A stretch of DNA of 64,000 nt, taken from Actinokineospora alba. Its GTDB lineage: Bacteria; Actinomycetota; Actinomycetes; Mycobacteriales; Pseudonocardiaceae. The notes under the pieces were generated by a model. That model was not told the origin of the DNA and ran no database searches. It saw only the letters and a list, made by a program, of their open reading frames with translations. Below are positions 7,866 to 16,975 of the stretch, in pieces. Location of the stretch: the NCBI RefSeq assembly GCF_004362515.1, contig NZ_SNXU01000001.1, positions 1,798,001-1,862,000 on the forward strand, written 5' to 3'. The translations under genes and the position numbers were made by a program. Positions within the stretch are counted from its first letter, which is position 1, and each line of letters begins with the position of its first letter.

Positions 7866-9052
7866 GTAGCTGGATCGAGGACCCCGCGTTCGCCGCGGAC
7901 CGGCCCTTCGGCCCCCAGACGCTGCCCTACGGCGTCCTGGACGGTCTGGGCGTCGCGGTCCGCGTGGGCGACCACGCGCTGCCCCTGCGGCCCATGGCGG
8001 CCGCGTTCGGCGAGCTCTCCGGGCTCGTCGCGGCCGACACCCTCGACCCGCTGCTCGCCGCGGGCCGCCCCACGTGGTCGGCGCTGCGCGCGCGGCTGCG
8101 CGAACTCGTGACGGCGACGGCCGCGCCCGAGGGAGCGGTGCTCGTCCCGCTGACGGACGTGCGCCCGGTCCTGCCGTTCACCGTCGGCGACTACGTCGAC
8201 TTCTACTCCTCGCGCGACCACGCCGAGAACGTCGGCAAGATGTTCCGCCCCGACGGCGACCCGCTGCTGCCGAACTGGACGCACCTGCCGGTCGGCTACC
8301 ACGGCCGCGCGGGCACCGTCGTCGTCTCGGGCACCGACATCGTGCGCCCGCACGGGCAGCGCAAGGGCCCGAACGACCCGGCGCCGGTGTTCGGCCCGAG
8401 CACCCGCCTCGACATCGAGGCCGAACTCGGCTTCGTCTGCGGCGGCCCGGTCGCGGGCCGGGTCTCCACCTCGGCGGCGGCGGAGCACATCTTCGGCGTC
8501 ACCACGGTCAACGACTGGTCCGCGCGCGACATCCAGGCCTGGGAGTACGTGCCGCTCGGCCCGTTCCTCGGCAAGTCGTTCGCCACGTCCGTCGGCGCGT
8601 GGATCACCCCGCTGGAGGCGTTCACCGCCGCGCGGATCCCGGTGCCGGACCCGGGTCACCCCCGGCAGGAGTACCTCGTCGAAGACCGGCCGTGGGGCTT
8701 GGACGTGTCGCTGACCGTGGAGTGGAACGGCACCGTCGTCTCCCGCCCGGAGTTCGCGGGCATGGCGTTCTCCTGCGCGCAGCAGCTCGCCCACATGACC
8801 GTCAACGGCGCGACCGTGCGGCCGGGCGACCTGTTCGCCTCGGGCACCATCTCCGGCCCGGAGAAGCACCAGCGCGGCTCGTTCCTGGAGCTGTGTTGGG
8901 GCGGCAAGGAGCCGATCACCCTCGACGACGGCAGCGAGCGCACCTTCCTTCAGGACGGCGACACCGTGGTCATCACCGCGACCGCGCCCGGCCCGGAGGG
9001 TTCGGTGGTCGGCCTGTCCGAGGTCACCGGCACCGTGCAGGCGGCCAACTGA
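7862..9052 (+). CDS. fahA: fumarylacetoacetase
   Basis: 396 residues, close to the usual FAH length. It hydrolyses fumarylacetoacetate to fumarate and acetoacetate, the last step of tyrosine catabolism. Seen: D-Y-V-D-F-Y-S-S-R-D-H-A-E-N-V-G (metal-binding Asp and catalytic His), P-V-G-Y-H-G-R-A, D-I-E-A-E-L-G-F, V-N-D-W-S-A-R-D-I-Q and G-K-S-F-A-T-S. It starts at the GTG overlapping the stop of the preceding gene and ends in a TGATG overlap with the regulator gene, so the three are translationally coupled. Confidence 0.95.
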   Translation: MSSWIEDPAFAADRPFGPQTLPYGVLDGLGVAVRVGDHALPLRPMAAAFGELSGLVAADTLDPLLAAGRPTWSALRARLRELVTATAAPEGAVLVPLTDVRPVLPFTVGDYVDFYSSRDHAENVGKMFRPDGDPLLPNWTHLPVGYHGRAGTVVVSGTDIVRPHGQRKGPNDPAPVFGPSTRLDIEAELGFVCGGPVAGRVSTSAAAEHIFGVTTVNDWSARDIQAWEYVPLGPFLGKSFATSVGAWITPLEAFTAARIPVPDPGHPRQEYLVEDRPWGLDVSLTVEWNGTVVSRPEFAGMAFSCAQQLAHMTVNGATVRPGDLFASGTISGPEKHQRGSFLELCWGGKEPITLDDGSERTFLQDGDTVVITATAPGPEGSVVGLSEVTGTVQAAN

Positions 9053-9729
9053 TGCCCGGCATCCGGTCGACCGGTCCGATAGCCCGCCAGGCGAACCCGG
9101 CGGGCAAGGAGAGTTCGCTGACCCTCGACCGGGGCCTGGCGCTGCTGCAGGCGGTGGCCGACTCCGACACGGAGGCGCCGACGATCAGCGACCTGGCGAC
9201 GGCCATCGGCGCCAGCCGGGCGGCCATCTACCGGCTGCTGGTGCCGCTGCAGGCGCGCGGGCTGGTCCGGCGGGAGGGGTCTCGGGTCCGGTTGGGCCTG
9301 GGACTGCTGCAGCTGGCGGCGAAGGTGGCTCCGCAGTTGCGGATCGCTGCTCTGCCCGCGTTGCGGGCGTTGGCTGAGCAGGTGGGGGCTACGGCTCACC
9401 TGACTGTGGCTGACGGGGATGAGGCTCAGGCGGTGGCCGTTGTCGAGCCTTCGTGGACTGCGTATCACGTGGCTTATCGCGTGGGGACCCGTCATGCGCT
9501 GCACAAGGGTGCTTCGGGGAAGGCGATCGGGCTTCGGTCGGATGAGCAGGGGTGGATTGGGACTACCGGGGAGTTGCAGCATGGGGCGCATGGGATTGCC
9601 GCGCCGGTGTTGGGGGTTCCTGGGTTGCGGGCGAGCGTTGGGGTTGTGACGTTTGAGCCGCTTGACGGCTCGACCGTCGGACCCAAAGTGATCGCCGCTG
9701 CCGCTGCTGTGGCGGAGGCGCTGAAGTAA
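9052..9729 (+). CDS. IclR family transcriptional regulator, probable HmgR-type
   Basis: 225 residues. An N-terminal winged helix (T-L-D-R-G-L-A-L-L-Q-A-V then T-I-S-D-L-A-T-A-I-G-A-S-R-A-A-I-Y-R) is followed by a ligand-binding domain that is shorter than the usual ~170 residues of IclR proteins. IclR proteins often control hmg/fah genes in response to homogentisate. The start overlaps the fahA stop by one base. Codon use changes inside the gene: from about 9320 third-position T and runs of G become frequent, unlike fahA. Confidence 0.85.
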   Translation: MPGIRSTGPIARQANPAGKESSLTLDRGLALLQAVADSDTEAPTISDLATAIGASRAAIYRLLVPLQARGLVRREGSRVRLGLGLLQLAAKVAPQLRIAALPALRALAEQVGATAHLTVADGDEAQAVAVVEPSWTAYHVAYRVGTRHALHKGASGKAIGLRSDEQGWIGTTGELQHGAHGIAAPVLGVPGLRASVGVVTFEPLDGSTVGPKVIAAAAAVAEALK

Positions 9730-9766
9730 TCGCGTAGCCTCCGGGTTCATTCCTGGGGAGGCTTTC

Positions 9767-10360
9767 GTGCGTCGTGTTGTGTATTCGCTCGCCCTTGTGC
9801 TGTTGGTGACGGCCTGCGGGTCGCCACCCGCTGCCGCGCCCGCGCGGTCCTCGTCGACGACCGCGAAGCCGACGGCGACGAAGTTCGTCCATCCGGCGGG
9901 CTCGGCCGTCCCCGGCACGAAGGCCAAGTTCGGTGAACCGGTCGTGCTCGCCATCCGCTCGGTGGGTGAGGTGGGCCTGGTCTCGGTGACCGTCACGGCG
10001 GAGAAACAACCTGCCTCGGCGCTGGCGGACTACGTGAACGAAGACGGCTCGAAGATCAAGAACGAGTCGGTGCACTTCGTCCGGCTGGCGTTCCGCAACG
10101 AGAGCGACGTCGACATGTCAGCCCTGGACCCGGTGTTCTTCAAGATCACACTCTCCGATGGGAAAGTCCGGCACCGGGACTCGATCATCGAGCCGCCGCT
10201 GCCCAAGTGCGCGGTCAAGCAGGTCGCCCCGCAGAAGCTGATGACCAAGGGATCGACCTTCGAGCTCTGCTACGGGCACGTCATGGCCGACGGCGTTTCC
10301 GTGGCCGAGATCGACTACCACGGCCACCATTACTCCGAGAAGCCCGTCGTCTGGTCGTAG
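9767..10360 (+). CDS. lipoprotein, immunoglobulin-like fold
   Basis: 197 residues with a type II signal peptide: M-R-R-V-V-Y-S then a hydrophobic stretch and the lipobox L-V-T-A-C, followed by a Ser/Thr/Pro/Ala-rich tether. The remaining ~140 residues look like an all-beta domain of the DUF4352/MPT63 type (V-H-F-V-R-L-A-F-R-N-E-S-D pattern), with two Cys (in P-K-C-A-V-K and F-E-L-C-Y) that could form a disulfide. The GTG start has GGGGAGG upstream. The stop lies one base from the stop of the convergent gene. Confidence 0.75.
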   Translation: MRRVVYSLALVLLVTACGSPPAAAPARSSSTTAKPTATKFVHPAGSAVPGTKAKFGEPVVLAIRSVGEVGLVSVTVTAEKQPASALADYVNEDGSKIKNESVHFVRLAFRNESDVDMSALDPVFFKITLSDGKVRHRDSIIEPPLPKCAVKQVAPQKLMTKGSTFELCYGHVMADGVSVAEIDYHGHHYSEKPVVWS

Positions 10361-10361
10361 C

Positions 10362-10961
10362 TCACCCAAAGATGGCCTGGTAGGCCGCGACCAGCGCGAA
10401 CCCGGCGAACACCAGGCCCGCCACCCGCTGGATCAGGTGCGGCTTGATCCGCTCGGCGATCTTGCTGCCCACCAGCACCGCGATTCCCGCGACCGACACC
10501 AGCGCCACCCATGCGCCCAGTCCCACCCACACCGGTTCCGCGTAGCGCGCGCTCAATGCGGCCGTGGCGATTTGGGAGGCGTCACCCCATTCGGCGGCGA
10601 ACAGGACGCCGAAGGAGGTCAGAGCCGCACGCCAGAACGACACCGGGACGTTCGGTCCCGTCTCGTCCAAGCCGTCGTCGTCCTGGTTCGAGAATCCCTC
10701 GCGCAGGAGCAGCGCCGCGCCGATGCCGAACAGGGCGGCGACCACGGCGGCCACCACCCGATCCGGTAGCAGTGTCAGCACGCCACCGAATGCGGCGGCG
10801 ATCACAACCTGCACGGCGAAGGCCGCGCTGACGCCGAGGAAGACCGGCCAGGCCCGGTAGCGGGTGGTCAGGATCAGGGTCGCGACCAGCGTTTTGTCGG
10901 GCAGTTCCACGACGAAGACCAGGCCGAACGCGGCCGCGAAAGCGATCAATGCTGTACCCAC
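10362..10961 (-). CDS. GDT1/TMEM165 family cation transporter (probable Mn2+ or Ca2+ export)
   Basis: 199 residues with about six helices in two mirrored halves, each with the E-x-x-D-(K/A)-(T/S) signature: V-V-E-L-P-D-K-T in the first helix and A-A-E-W-G-D-A-S in the fourth. These acidic motifs bind the cation in UPF0016/GDT1 proteins, which move Mn2+ or Ca2+ out of the cytoplasm. The start is a GTG with TAGGGT five bases beyond it, so the mRNA may be leaderless. It is divergent from cydA across a DevR-like box. Confidence 0.88.
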   Translation of the reverse strand: MGTALIAFAAAFGLVFVVELPDKTLVATLILTTRYRAWPVFLGVSAAFAVQVVIAAAFGGVLTLLPDRVVAAVVAALFGIGAALLLREGFSNQDDDGLDETGPNVPVSFWRAALTSFGVLFAAEWGDASQIATAALSARYAEPVWVGLGAWVALVSVAGIAVLVGSKIAERIKPHLIQRVAGLVFAGFALVAAYQAIFG

Positions 10962-10975
10962 GACCTACCCTAACC

Positions 10976-10989
10976 GGGACCTAGGTCCC
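10976..10989. promoter_or_regulatory. DevR/DosR-like box upstream of cydA
   Basis: A perfect 14-bp palindrome, GGGACCTAGGTCCC. It has the GGGAC-N4-GTCCC frame of the mycobacterial DosR core (GGGACT-WW-AGTCCC) and differs only at one symmetric pair. It sits 58-71 nt before the cydA GTG and just behind the divergent GDT1 gene start. A regulator closely resembling DevR is encoded at 18532-19149. Confidence 0.65.
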
Positions 10990-11046
10990 GCCCAGGCAGG
11001 ACCCGGGGACATGGCGGCCGGGCCGCCCGTGCCCGACGCTGAGCGG

Positions 11047-12516
11047 GTGGACGTACTTGATCTCGCGAGGTGGCAGTTCGGCATCACCACCGTCTACCAC
11101 TTCCTCATGGTCCCGCTGACCATCGGCCTGTCCGTGCTCGTGGCGGGAATGCAGACCGCCTGGGTGCGCACCGGCGACGTGAAGTACCTGCGGATGACCA
11201 AGTTCTGGGGCAAGCTGCTGCTGATCAACTTCGCCATGGGCGTGGTGACCGGCATCGTGCAGGAGTTCCAGTTCGGCATGTCCTGGAGCGAGTACTCCCG
11301 GTTCGTCGGCGACGTCTTCGGCGCCCCGCTGGCGATGGAGGGGCTGGTCGCGTTCTTCGTCGAGTCGACGTTCCTCGGGCTGTGGATCTTTGGCTGGGAC
11401 CGGCTGCCCAAGCGGGTGCACCTGGCCTGCGCGTGGGCGTTCAGCCTGGCCACGATCGCCTCGGCGTACTTCATCCTGGCGGCGAACTCGTGGATGCAGC
11501 ACCCGGTGGGCGTCGTCATGGACGAGGGGCGGCCGCGGCTGACGTCGATCTGGGCGGTGCTGGCCAACAACACCGCGGTCGCCGCCGTGCCGCACACGGT
11601 GGCGGGGTGTTTCGCGGTCGCGGGGGCGTTCCTGGTCGGGATCGGCGCCTGGCACCTCTGGCGCGACCGCGGTGACCAGCCGGTGTGGCGGTCGTCGATC
11701 AAGCTGGGCAGCTGGGTCGGCGTCGTGGCGTTCTCCGCCCTCGCCATCACCGGTGACCTGCAGAGCAAGCTGATGTTCGAGCAGCAGCCGATGAAGATGG
11801 CCGCCGCCGAAGCGCTGTGCCACACGGAGAAGCCCGCGGGTTTCTCCGTGTTCGCGATCGGTGACGTGGGCAGGCCAGACTGTGAGAGCGTCAAGTCGAT
11901 CACCGTGCCCGCGCTGCTGTCCTTCCTGGCGCACAGCGACTTCGACACCGAGGTCCGTGGGGTCGAGGACCTCGTCGTCGAATACCAAGAGCGGTACGGC
12001 ACCAACTACCCCGTCGACGAACGGCTCGGGGAGCTGTCCGGGAAGCCGATCGACTACGTCCCGGTGCTTCCGGTCACCTACTGGGGTTTCCGGCTGATGA
12101 TCGGCTTCGGCGCGGTGTCGGCGTTCATCGGCGTGGTCGTGCTGTGGTTGACCCGCAAGGGAAGGCTGCCGCGGACGAAGTGGTTCCCGCGGCTGGCGCT
12201 GGCAGGCATCGCGACCCCGTTCATCGGCAACAGCATGGGGTGGATCTTCACTGAGATGGGCCGCCAGCCGTTCGTCGTCGTGCCCAATCCGTCCGGTGTG
12301 GACGGTGTCTGGATGTTCACCGCGCGCGGGGTGTCGGGGCTGACCGTGGGTGAGGTGCTGACCTCGCTGATCGCGCTGACGCTGGTCTACGCGGCGCTGG
12401 CGGCGGTCGAGGTGTTCCTGATCGCGCGCTACGTGCGCGCCGGGGTCGCCGGTGTGATGCCCGAGAAGCCCGACAAGCCCGACGAGCCGAGCGACACGCT
12501 CGCGTTCGCGTACTGA
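11047..12516 (+). CDS. cydA: cytochrome bd ubiquinol/menaquinol oxidase subunit I
   Basis: 489 residues, the short Q-loop form of CydA. It oxidises quinol and reduces O2 with high affinity using hemes b558, b595 and d. Seen: D-L-A-R-W-Q-F-G-I-T-T-V-Y-H with the axial His near residue 18, G-A-P-L-A-M-E-G-L with conserved acidic residues, N-S-W-M-Q-H-P-V-G, and W-G-F-R-L-M-I-G-F with the Met ligand. The GTG at 11047 gives the family N terminus; an in-frame ATG at 11011 is an alternative. First gene of cydA-cydB-cydDC. Confidence 0.95.
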   Translation: MDVLDLARWQFGITTVYHFLMVPLTIGLSVLVAGMQTAWVRTGDVKYLRMTKFWGKLLLINFAMGVVTGIVQEFQFGMSWSEYSRFVGDVFGAPLAMEGLVAFFVESTFLGLWIFGWDRLPKRVHLACAWAFSLATIASAYFILAANSWMQHPVGVVMDEGRPRLTSIWAVLANNTAVAAVPHTVAGCFAVAGAFLVGIGAWHLWRDRGDQPVWRSSIKLGSWVGVVAFSALAITGDLQSKLMFEQQPMKMAAAEALCHTEKPAGFSVFAIGDVGRPDCESVKSITVPALLSFLAHSDFDTEVRGVEDLVVEYQERYGTNYPVDERLGELSGKPIDYVPVLPVTYWGFRLMIGFGAVSAFIGVVVLWLTRKGRLPRTKWFPRLALAGIATPFIGNSMGWIFTEMGRQPFVVVPNPSGVDGVWMFTARGVSGLTVGEVLTSLIALTLVYAALAAVEVFLIARYVRAGVAGVMPEKPDKPDEPSDTLAFAY

Positions 12517-12525
12517 GGAGAGACG

Positions 12526-13533
12526 ATGGATCTCGCGGTCGTCTGGTTCTGCGTCATCGCCGTGCTGTGGCTGGGCTACCTGTTCTTGGAGGGCTTCGAC
12601 TTCGGCGTCGGCATGCTGCTTCCGGTGCTGGCCAAGGACAACACCGAACGCCGAGTCATGATCAACACCATTGGGCCGGTCTGGGACGGCAACGAGGTGT
12701 GGGTGATCGTCGCGATCGGCGCGACCTTCGCCGCGTTCCCCGGGTGGTACGCGTCCCTGCTCAGCGCGGCGTTCCTGCCGCTGCTGGTGGTCCTGCTCGG
12801 GCTGATCGGGCGCGGGGTCGCGTTCGAGTACCGGGGCAAGGTCGACACCGAGCGGTGGCGGCGCTGGTGGGACCGGGTGATCATGACCGGTTCCTGGACC
12901 GCCGCGCTCGGCTTCGGCCTGATCATCGCGACCACCGTGTTCGGCCTTCCGCTGGACCAGAACGGGAACCGGGTCGGCTCCGTCTTCGCCGCCATCCGCC
13001 CGGCGACGGTCCTCGGCGCAGTGGCGCTCGCCGGGTTCTCCCTGGTCCACGGCGCGGTGTTCCTTTCGCTCAAGACCGACGGCGAGATCCGGCTGCGGGC
13101 GCGGCGGCTGGCCACGCGCTTCGGCCCGTTCGCGTTGCTGCCACTGGGCGCGCTGCTCGTGTGGGTGCAGGTCGACTCGGGGTCGGTGTGGACCTGGGTC
13201 GCGGTCGCCGTGGTGGTCGTGGCCGCGGCGAGCGCGTTCGAACGGCTGGAGAAGGGACGGGAAGGGCAGGCGTTCGCGGCGCTCGGCGTGGTCATCGCGG
13301 CGTCGGTGGTGGGCCTGTTCGGGGCGCTCTACCCGAACGTTCTGCCGTCCACTTTGGATCCGGCGTTCTCGTTGACGGTCGAGAACACCGCGTCGAGCCC
13401 GTACACGCTGACCGTGATGAGTTGGGTCGCCCTGTTCGGCACGCCCGCGGTGCTCGTCTACCAGGGGTGGACGTACTGGGTGTTCCGCAAGCGGGTGAGC
13501 GCCGCGCACATCCCGCCGGTGCACGTCCCGTGA
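12526..13533 (+). CDS. cydB: cytochrome bd oxidase subunit II
   Basis: 335 residues and about eight to nine transmembrane helices. Family motifs: W-L-G-Y-L-F-L-E-G-F-D-F-G-V-G, I-G-P-V-W-D-G-N-E-V-W and G-R-G-V-A-F-E-Y-R near the N terminus. CydB pairs with CydA in the membrane oxidase. It follows cydA by nine bases with a GAGGAGA ribosome binding site in the gap and overlaps cydDC by four bases (GTGA). Confidence 0.95.
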   Translation: MDLAVVWFCVIAVLWLGYLFLEGFDFGVGMLLPVLAKDNTERRVMINTIGPVWDGNEVWVIVAIGATFAAFPGWYASLLSAAFLPLLVVLLGLIGRGVAFEYRGKVDTERWRRWWDRVIMTGSWTAALGFGLIIATTVFGLPLDQNGNRVGSVFAAIRPATVLGAVALAGFSLVHGAVFLSLKTDGEIRLRARRLATRFGPFALLPLGALLVWVQVDSGSVWTWVAVAVVVVAAASAFERLEKGREGQAFAALGVVIAASVVGLFGALYPNVLPSTLDPAFSLTVENTASSPYTLTVMSWVALFGTPAVLVYQGWTYWVFRKRVSAAHIPPVHVP

Positions 13534-16500
13534 AGCCGCTGCGGGCACTGTCCGCTTCGGCGCGGCGGGCGTTGGCGGCCTGCGCCGTGCTCGCCGTGGC
13601 AGCCGGCGCGGCCGTCGTCTGGCAGGCGTGGGCGCTCGCGTCCGCGATCACGGGCGGACCGCTCGCGCCCCTGGCCGTCGCGGTGGTGACGCGGGGCCTG
13701 CTCGGCTGGGCGACCCAGGTCGTGGCCGCCCGGGCCGCGGCGGGCGCCAAGGCGGAGTTGCGCGCGGTGCTCCTTGACCGGGCGCTCGCCACCGGACCCG
13801 AGTGGATCGCCGCGCGCGGCGCCGGTGAGCTGACTTCCTTGGCCACCAAGGGTTTGGACGCCCTCGACGACTACTTCGGCACGTACCTCCCGGCGCTCGT
13901 CACCGCGGCGGTGACCCCGATCGGCGTCGGCGCGGTCATCCTGTTCGTCGACTGGCCCTCGGCGGTCGTGGTCGCGCTGACGGTGCCGCTGGTCCCGCTG
14001 TTCGCGATCCTCATCGGGCGCTACACCCAGGACCGGGTCGCGGGGGCAGCCGCCGCCACCGAGCGGCTGTCCGGTCACCTGCTGGAACTGGTCCGGGCGC
14101 TGCCGGTGCTCACCGCGTTCCGCCGCGCCGCCGCCCAGGCCGAGGCGGTGCGCCGCACGTCGGAGTCCCATCGGCGCGGCACGCTCGGGGTGCTCAAGGT
14201 CGCGTTCGTGTCCGCGCTCGCGCTGGAGCTGATCGCGACCCTGTCGGTGGCACTCGTCGCGGTCGTCATCGGGCTGCGTCTGGTGACCGGCGACCTCACG
14301 CTCGTTGTGGGGTTGTTCGTGCTGATCGTCGTGCCCGAGTGCTACCTGCCGCTGCGTGCGGCGGGGGCGGCGCACCACGCGGCGGAGGACGGCGTGGAGG
14401 CCGCCCGCCGGGTCGCCGCCGTGCCCGAGGGGCCGGTCGTCGCGGGGCAGACGGTGTCCGGCTTCGGCGAACTCCGGGTCGAGGACCTTCGCGTCGAGCG
14501 GCGCGAAGGGTTCGCGCCGGACGGGGTGTCGCTGGTGGTCAGGCCGGGGGAGATCGCCCGGCTGGACTCGCCGAGCGGTAGCGGAAAGTCGACATTCTTC
14601 GCGGTGCTGCTGGGCTTCGTGTCCCCGACTAGTGGAAACGTGCTGGTAGACGGCGTGCGTTTGAGTGACGTCGATATGTCGACTTGGCGGCAAATCGTCT
14701 CCTGGGTGCCGCAGCGGCCGACCTTCGCCGAGTCGCTCGTGGCCGACGAGGTCGGTCCACATCCGGCCGAGTTGGCGCGCGACCTCGCCGTCGCACACCT
14801 GCTGGACCGTCGGGTTGACGACCTGTCGGCGGGTGAACGCCAGCGGGTCGCCCTGCTGCGGGCCCTCGCTCGGCCCGACACCCGGCTGCTGATCCTGGAC
14901 GAGCCGACCGCCCACCTGGACCCGGCGACGGCGGCCCAGGTGATGTCGGTGATCGAGCGGGCGGCCGAGAGGGGCATCGCGGTCCTGCTCGCCACCCACC
15001 GGGCGGTGGAGGCGGGCGAGACGCCGGTGACCGGTAGGGCCGTCACCGTCGCGGACGCGGCCGAACGACCAGGCGCTCCACTGTGGACACTGCTGACCCG
15101 GCGGACACTCGCGGGCGCGGCACTGGGTGCGGCGGCCCTGATCTCCGGCGTGGCCTTGACGGCCCTGTCGGCGTGGCTGATCGCGAAGGCGGCCCAGCAG
15201 CCCCCGATCCTGGTGCTGTCGGTGGCGATTGTGGGGGTGCGGACGTTCGGCCTCGCCCGCGCGGGCCTGCGCTACGCGGAGCGCCTGGTCACCCACGACG
15301 CAGCCTTCCGGACGGCCACCGACCTGAGGGTCCGGCTGTGGACCGCCCTGGTCGCGCGCGGGCCGGCCAGGTTGCCCAGAAACGACGAGGGCCAGCGCAG
15401 ACTCGTCGACGACGTAGACTTGGTGCGCGACCTGACCCCGCGTGTCCTGGTCCCGCCGCTGATCGCGGTGGCCGTGATCATCGCCGCCGTCACCGTCCAA
15501 ACGGCGATCCTGCCCGCCGCGGGACTGGCCCTCGCCGTCGCCGCGCTCGCCGCCCTGATCGGCGCGCCTGCCCTGACCCTCGTCATCGACCGCCGCGCCA
15601 CGACCGCGATGGCCCACGACCGCCGGACCCTGGCGGCCAGTGTGCTCACCCTGCTGGACGGCGCCGCCGACCTCATCGCCTTCGGCCGAGACAGCCGCCG
15701 TCGAGCCGCCATCGCGGCACTCGACACCAGCCTCACCACCCGCGCCCGAACCCAGGCCCTCGGCGCCGGGGCAGGAGCGGCCCTGATCACCCTGACGTTG
15801 GGCCTCGCCAGTGTCGCCTGCATCGCACTGGCCGTACCGGTCCTCGACCCGGTCCTGATCCCCATCGTCGCCCTACTCCCACTGGCCCTGACCGACGCGC
15901 TAGCCACCCTCCCCACCGCCGCGACCCACCTGGCCCCCCTGCGCTCAGCCCACCACCGGGTGACATCACTGCTGGCGGAACACCCGTCCCAGACGAGAGC
16001 ACCGCTCCACTCCGAGAGCACTGCTCTCGCAAGTGAGCACCGCTCTCCGCTGGGCGCACTGCCCGCAGGCGAGAGCACTGCTCTCGCTGGTGAGCACCGC
16101 TCGCCAGTCGGGGTACCGCACCGACTCGAGAGCACTGCTCTCGGAAGTGAGCACTGCTCTCCGTTGGGCCCACTGTCCACAGGCGAGAGCGCTGCTCTCG
16201 GAAGTGAGCACTGCTCTCCGTTGGGCCCACTGTCCACAGGCGAGAGCGCTGCTCTCGCTGGTGAGCGCTGCTCGCCGGTCGGGGTGCCGCACCGTGTCGA
16301 GAGCACTGCTCTCCGAAGTGAGCACTGCTCTCCCGAGCGAGCGGTGCTCCGGAGCGAGAGTGCGACTCACGGGGATGAGCACGTGCGACTGACCGGCGCG
16401 GACATCCGGTGGGACGGCGCCGATCGGCTCGCGCTCAGTGGGGTGGAGCTGCGGGTCGCCGCCGGGACGCACGTCGCGGTGGTGGGGCCATCGGGGGCGG

Positions 16501-16961
16501 GTAAGTCGACGTTGCTGGCCTTGTTGCTCGGGTTCCTCGAACCCGAGCGCGGCCACGTGCGTCGACCGTCCTCGACCGCGTGGTGTCCGCAGGACGCGAT
16601 GCTCGTCTCCACCACCGTGCGGGAGAACCTTCGCCTGGCCAAGCCGCACGCCACCGACGCCGCGCTGCGCGTTGCGCTCGATCAGGTCGGGCTGCCTGAC
16701 CTGCTCGACGCCCAGGCCGCCACCCTCTCCGGCGGGGAGGCGCAGCGGGTCGCGCTCGTGCGCGCGTTGCTCGCCGACGCCGATCTCCTCCTGCTCGACG
16801 AGCCGACCGCGCACCTCGACGCCGTGGCCGCCGAGCGGGTGATGGCCAGCCTGCGGGACGTCCGCGGGACCGTCGTGCACGTCACGCACCGGGCGGAGGA
16901 AGCGGCCGCCGCCGACCTGGTCGTGGAGATCACCGACGGCGAACTACTGGTGAGGCCCTAA
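13530..16961 (+). CDS. cydDC: fused CydDC thiol/heme ABC transporter required for cytochrome bd assembly
   Basis: 1143 residues: CydD (TM ~1-300, ATPase ~310-510) fused to CydC (TM ~530-820, ATPase ~955-1143). CydDC affects the redox state of the periplasmic or outer face and is needed to mature cytochrome bd. Walker A motifs are P-S-G-S-G-K-S-T (about 347) and P-S-G-A-G-K-S-T (about 987), with signatures L-S-A-G-E and L-S-G-G-E and Walker B segments L-L-I-L-D-E-P and L-L-L-L-D-E-P. Two oddities: the CydD ATPase is short between its Q-loop and signature, and residues ~822-955 are a translated repeat array inserted between the CydC membrane and ATPase domains. Fusion itself is usual in actinobacteria. 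Confidence 0.93.
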   Translation: MKPLRALSASARRALAACAVLAVAAGAAVVWQAWALASAITGGPLAPLAVAVVTRGLLGWATQVVAARAAAGAKAELRAVLLDRALATGPEWIAARGAGELTSLATKGLDALDDYFGTYLPALVTAAVTPIGVGAVILFVDWPSAVVVALTVPLVPLFAILIGRYTQDRVAGAAAATERLSGHLLELVRALPVLTAFRRAAAQAEAVRRTSESHRRGTLGVLKVAFVSALALELIATLSVALVAVVIGLRLVTGDLTLVVGLFVLIVVPECYLPLRAAGAAHHAAEDGVEAARRVAAVPEGPVVAGQTVSGFGELRVEDLRVERREGFAPDGVSLVVRPGEIARLDSPSGSGKSTFFAVLLGFVSPTSGNVLVDGVRLSDVDMSTWRQIVSWVPQRPTFAESLVADEVGPHPAELARDLAVAHLLDRRVDDLSAGERQRVALLRALARPDTRLLILDEPTAHLDPATAAQVMSVIERAAERGIAVLLATHRAVEAGETPVTGRAVTVADAAERPGAPLWTLLTRRTLAGAALGAAALISGVALTALSAWLIAKAAQQPPILVLSVAIVGVRTFGLARAGLRYAERLVTHDAAFRTATDLRVRLWTALVARGPARLPRNDEGQRRLVDDVDLVRDLTPRVLVPPLIAVAVIIAAVTVQTAILPAAGLALAVAALAALIGAPALTLVIDRRATTAMAHDRRTLAASVLTLLDGAADLIAFGRDSRRRAAIAALDTSLTTRARTQALGAGAGAALITLTLGLASVACIALAVPVLDPVLIPIVALLPLALTDALATLPTAATHLAPLRSAHHRVTSLLAEHPSQTRAPLHSESTALASEHRSPLGALPAGESTALAGEHRSPVGVPHRLESTALGSEHCSPLGPLSTGESAALGSEHCSPLGPLSTGESAALAGERCSPVGVPHRVESTALRSEHCSPERAVLRSESATHGDEHVRLTGADIRWDGADRLALSGVELRVAAGTHVAVVGPSGAGKSTLLALLLGFLEPERGHVRRPSSTAWCPQDAMLVSTTVRENLRLAKPHATDAALRVALDQVGLPDLLDAQAATLSGGEAQRVALVRALLADADLLLLDEPTAHLDAVAAERVMASLRDVRGTVVHVTHRAEEAAAADLVVEITDGELLVRP
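15995..16393. repeat. in-frame tandem array of 19-nt palindromic repeats inside cydDC
   Basis: About 21 copies of a 19-nt unit with core GAGAGCACTGCTCTC, itself a palindrome around CT. Three 19-mers make a 57-nt higher unit (starts at 16014, 16071, 16128, 16185, 16242, 16299, 16356) that is read as 19 codons beginning E-S-T-A-L or E-S-A-A-L. Units 16128 and 16185 differ at one base, indicating recent duplication. The frame stays open throughout and re-enters the CydC ATPase domain directly. Confidence 0.95.
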
Positions 16962-16975
16962 AGTTGAACCCGACC

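Noticed and set aside
10981..13548. Long minus-strand frame of 855 codons opposite cydAB
   Set aside because: It is antisense to clear cydA and cydB, its translation is low-complexity (R, H, P, Q-rich), and it matches no family; such frames arise from GC-rich third positions.
13458..15617. Minus-strand frame of 719 codons opposite cydDC
   Set aside because: It is a shadow of the CydD and CydC membrane domains with no recognisable domain or start signal.
15995..16393. CRISPR-like array
   Set aside because: The units are contiguous palindromes with no unique spacers of constant length, they lie in an open coding frame, and no cas gene is present.
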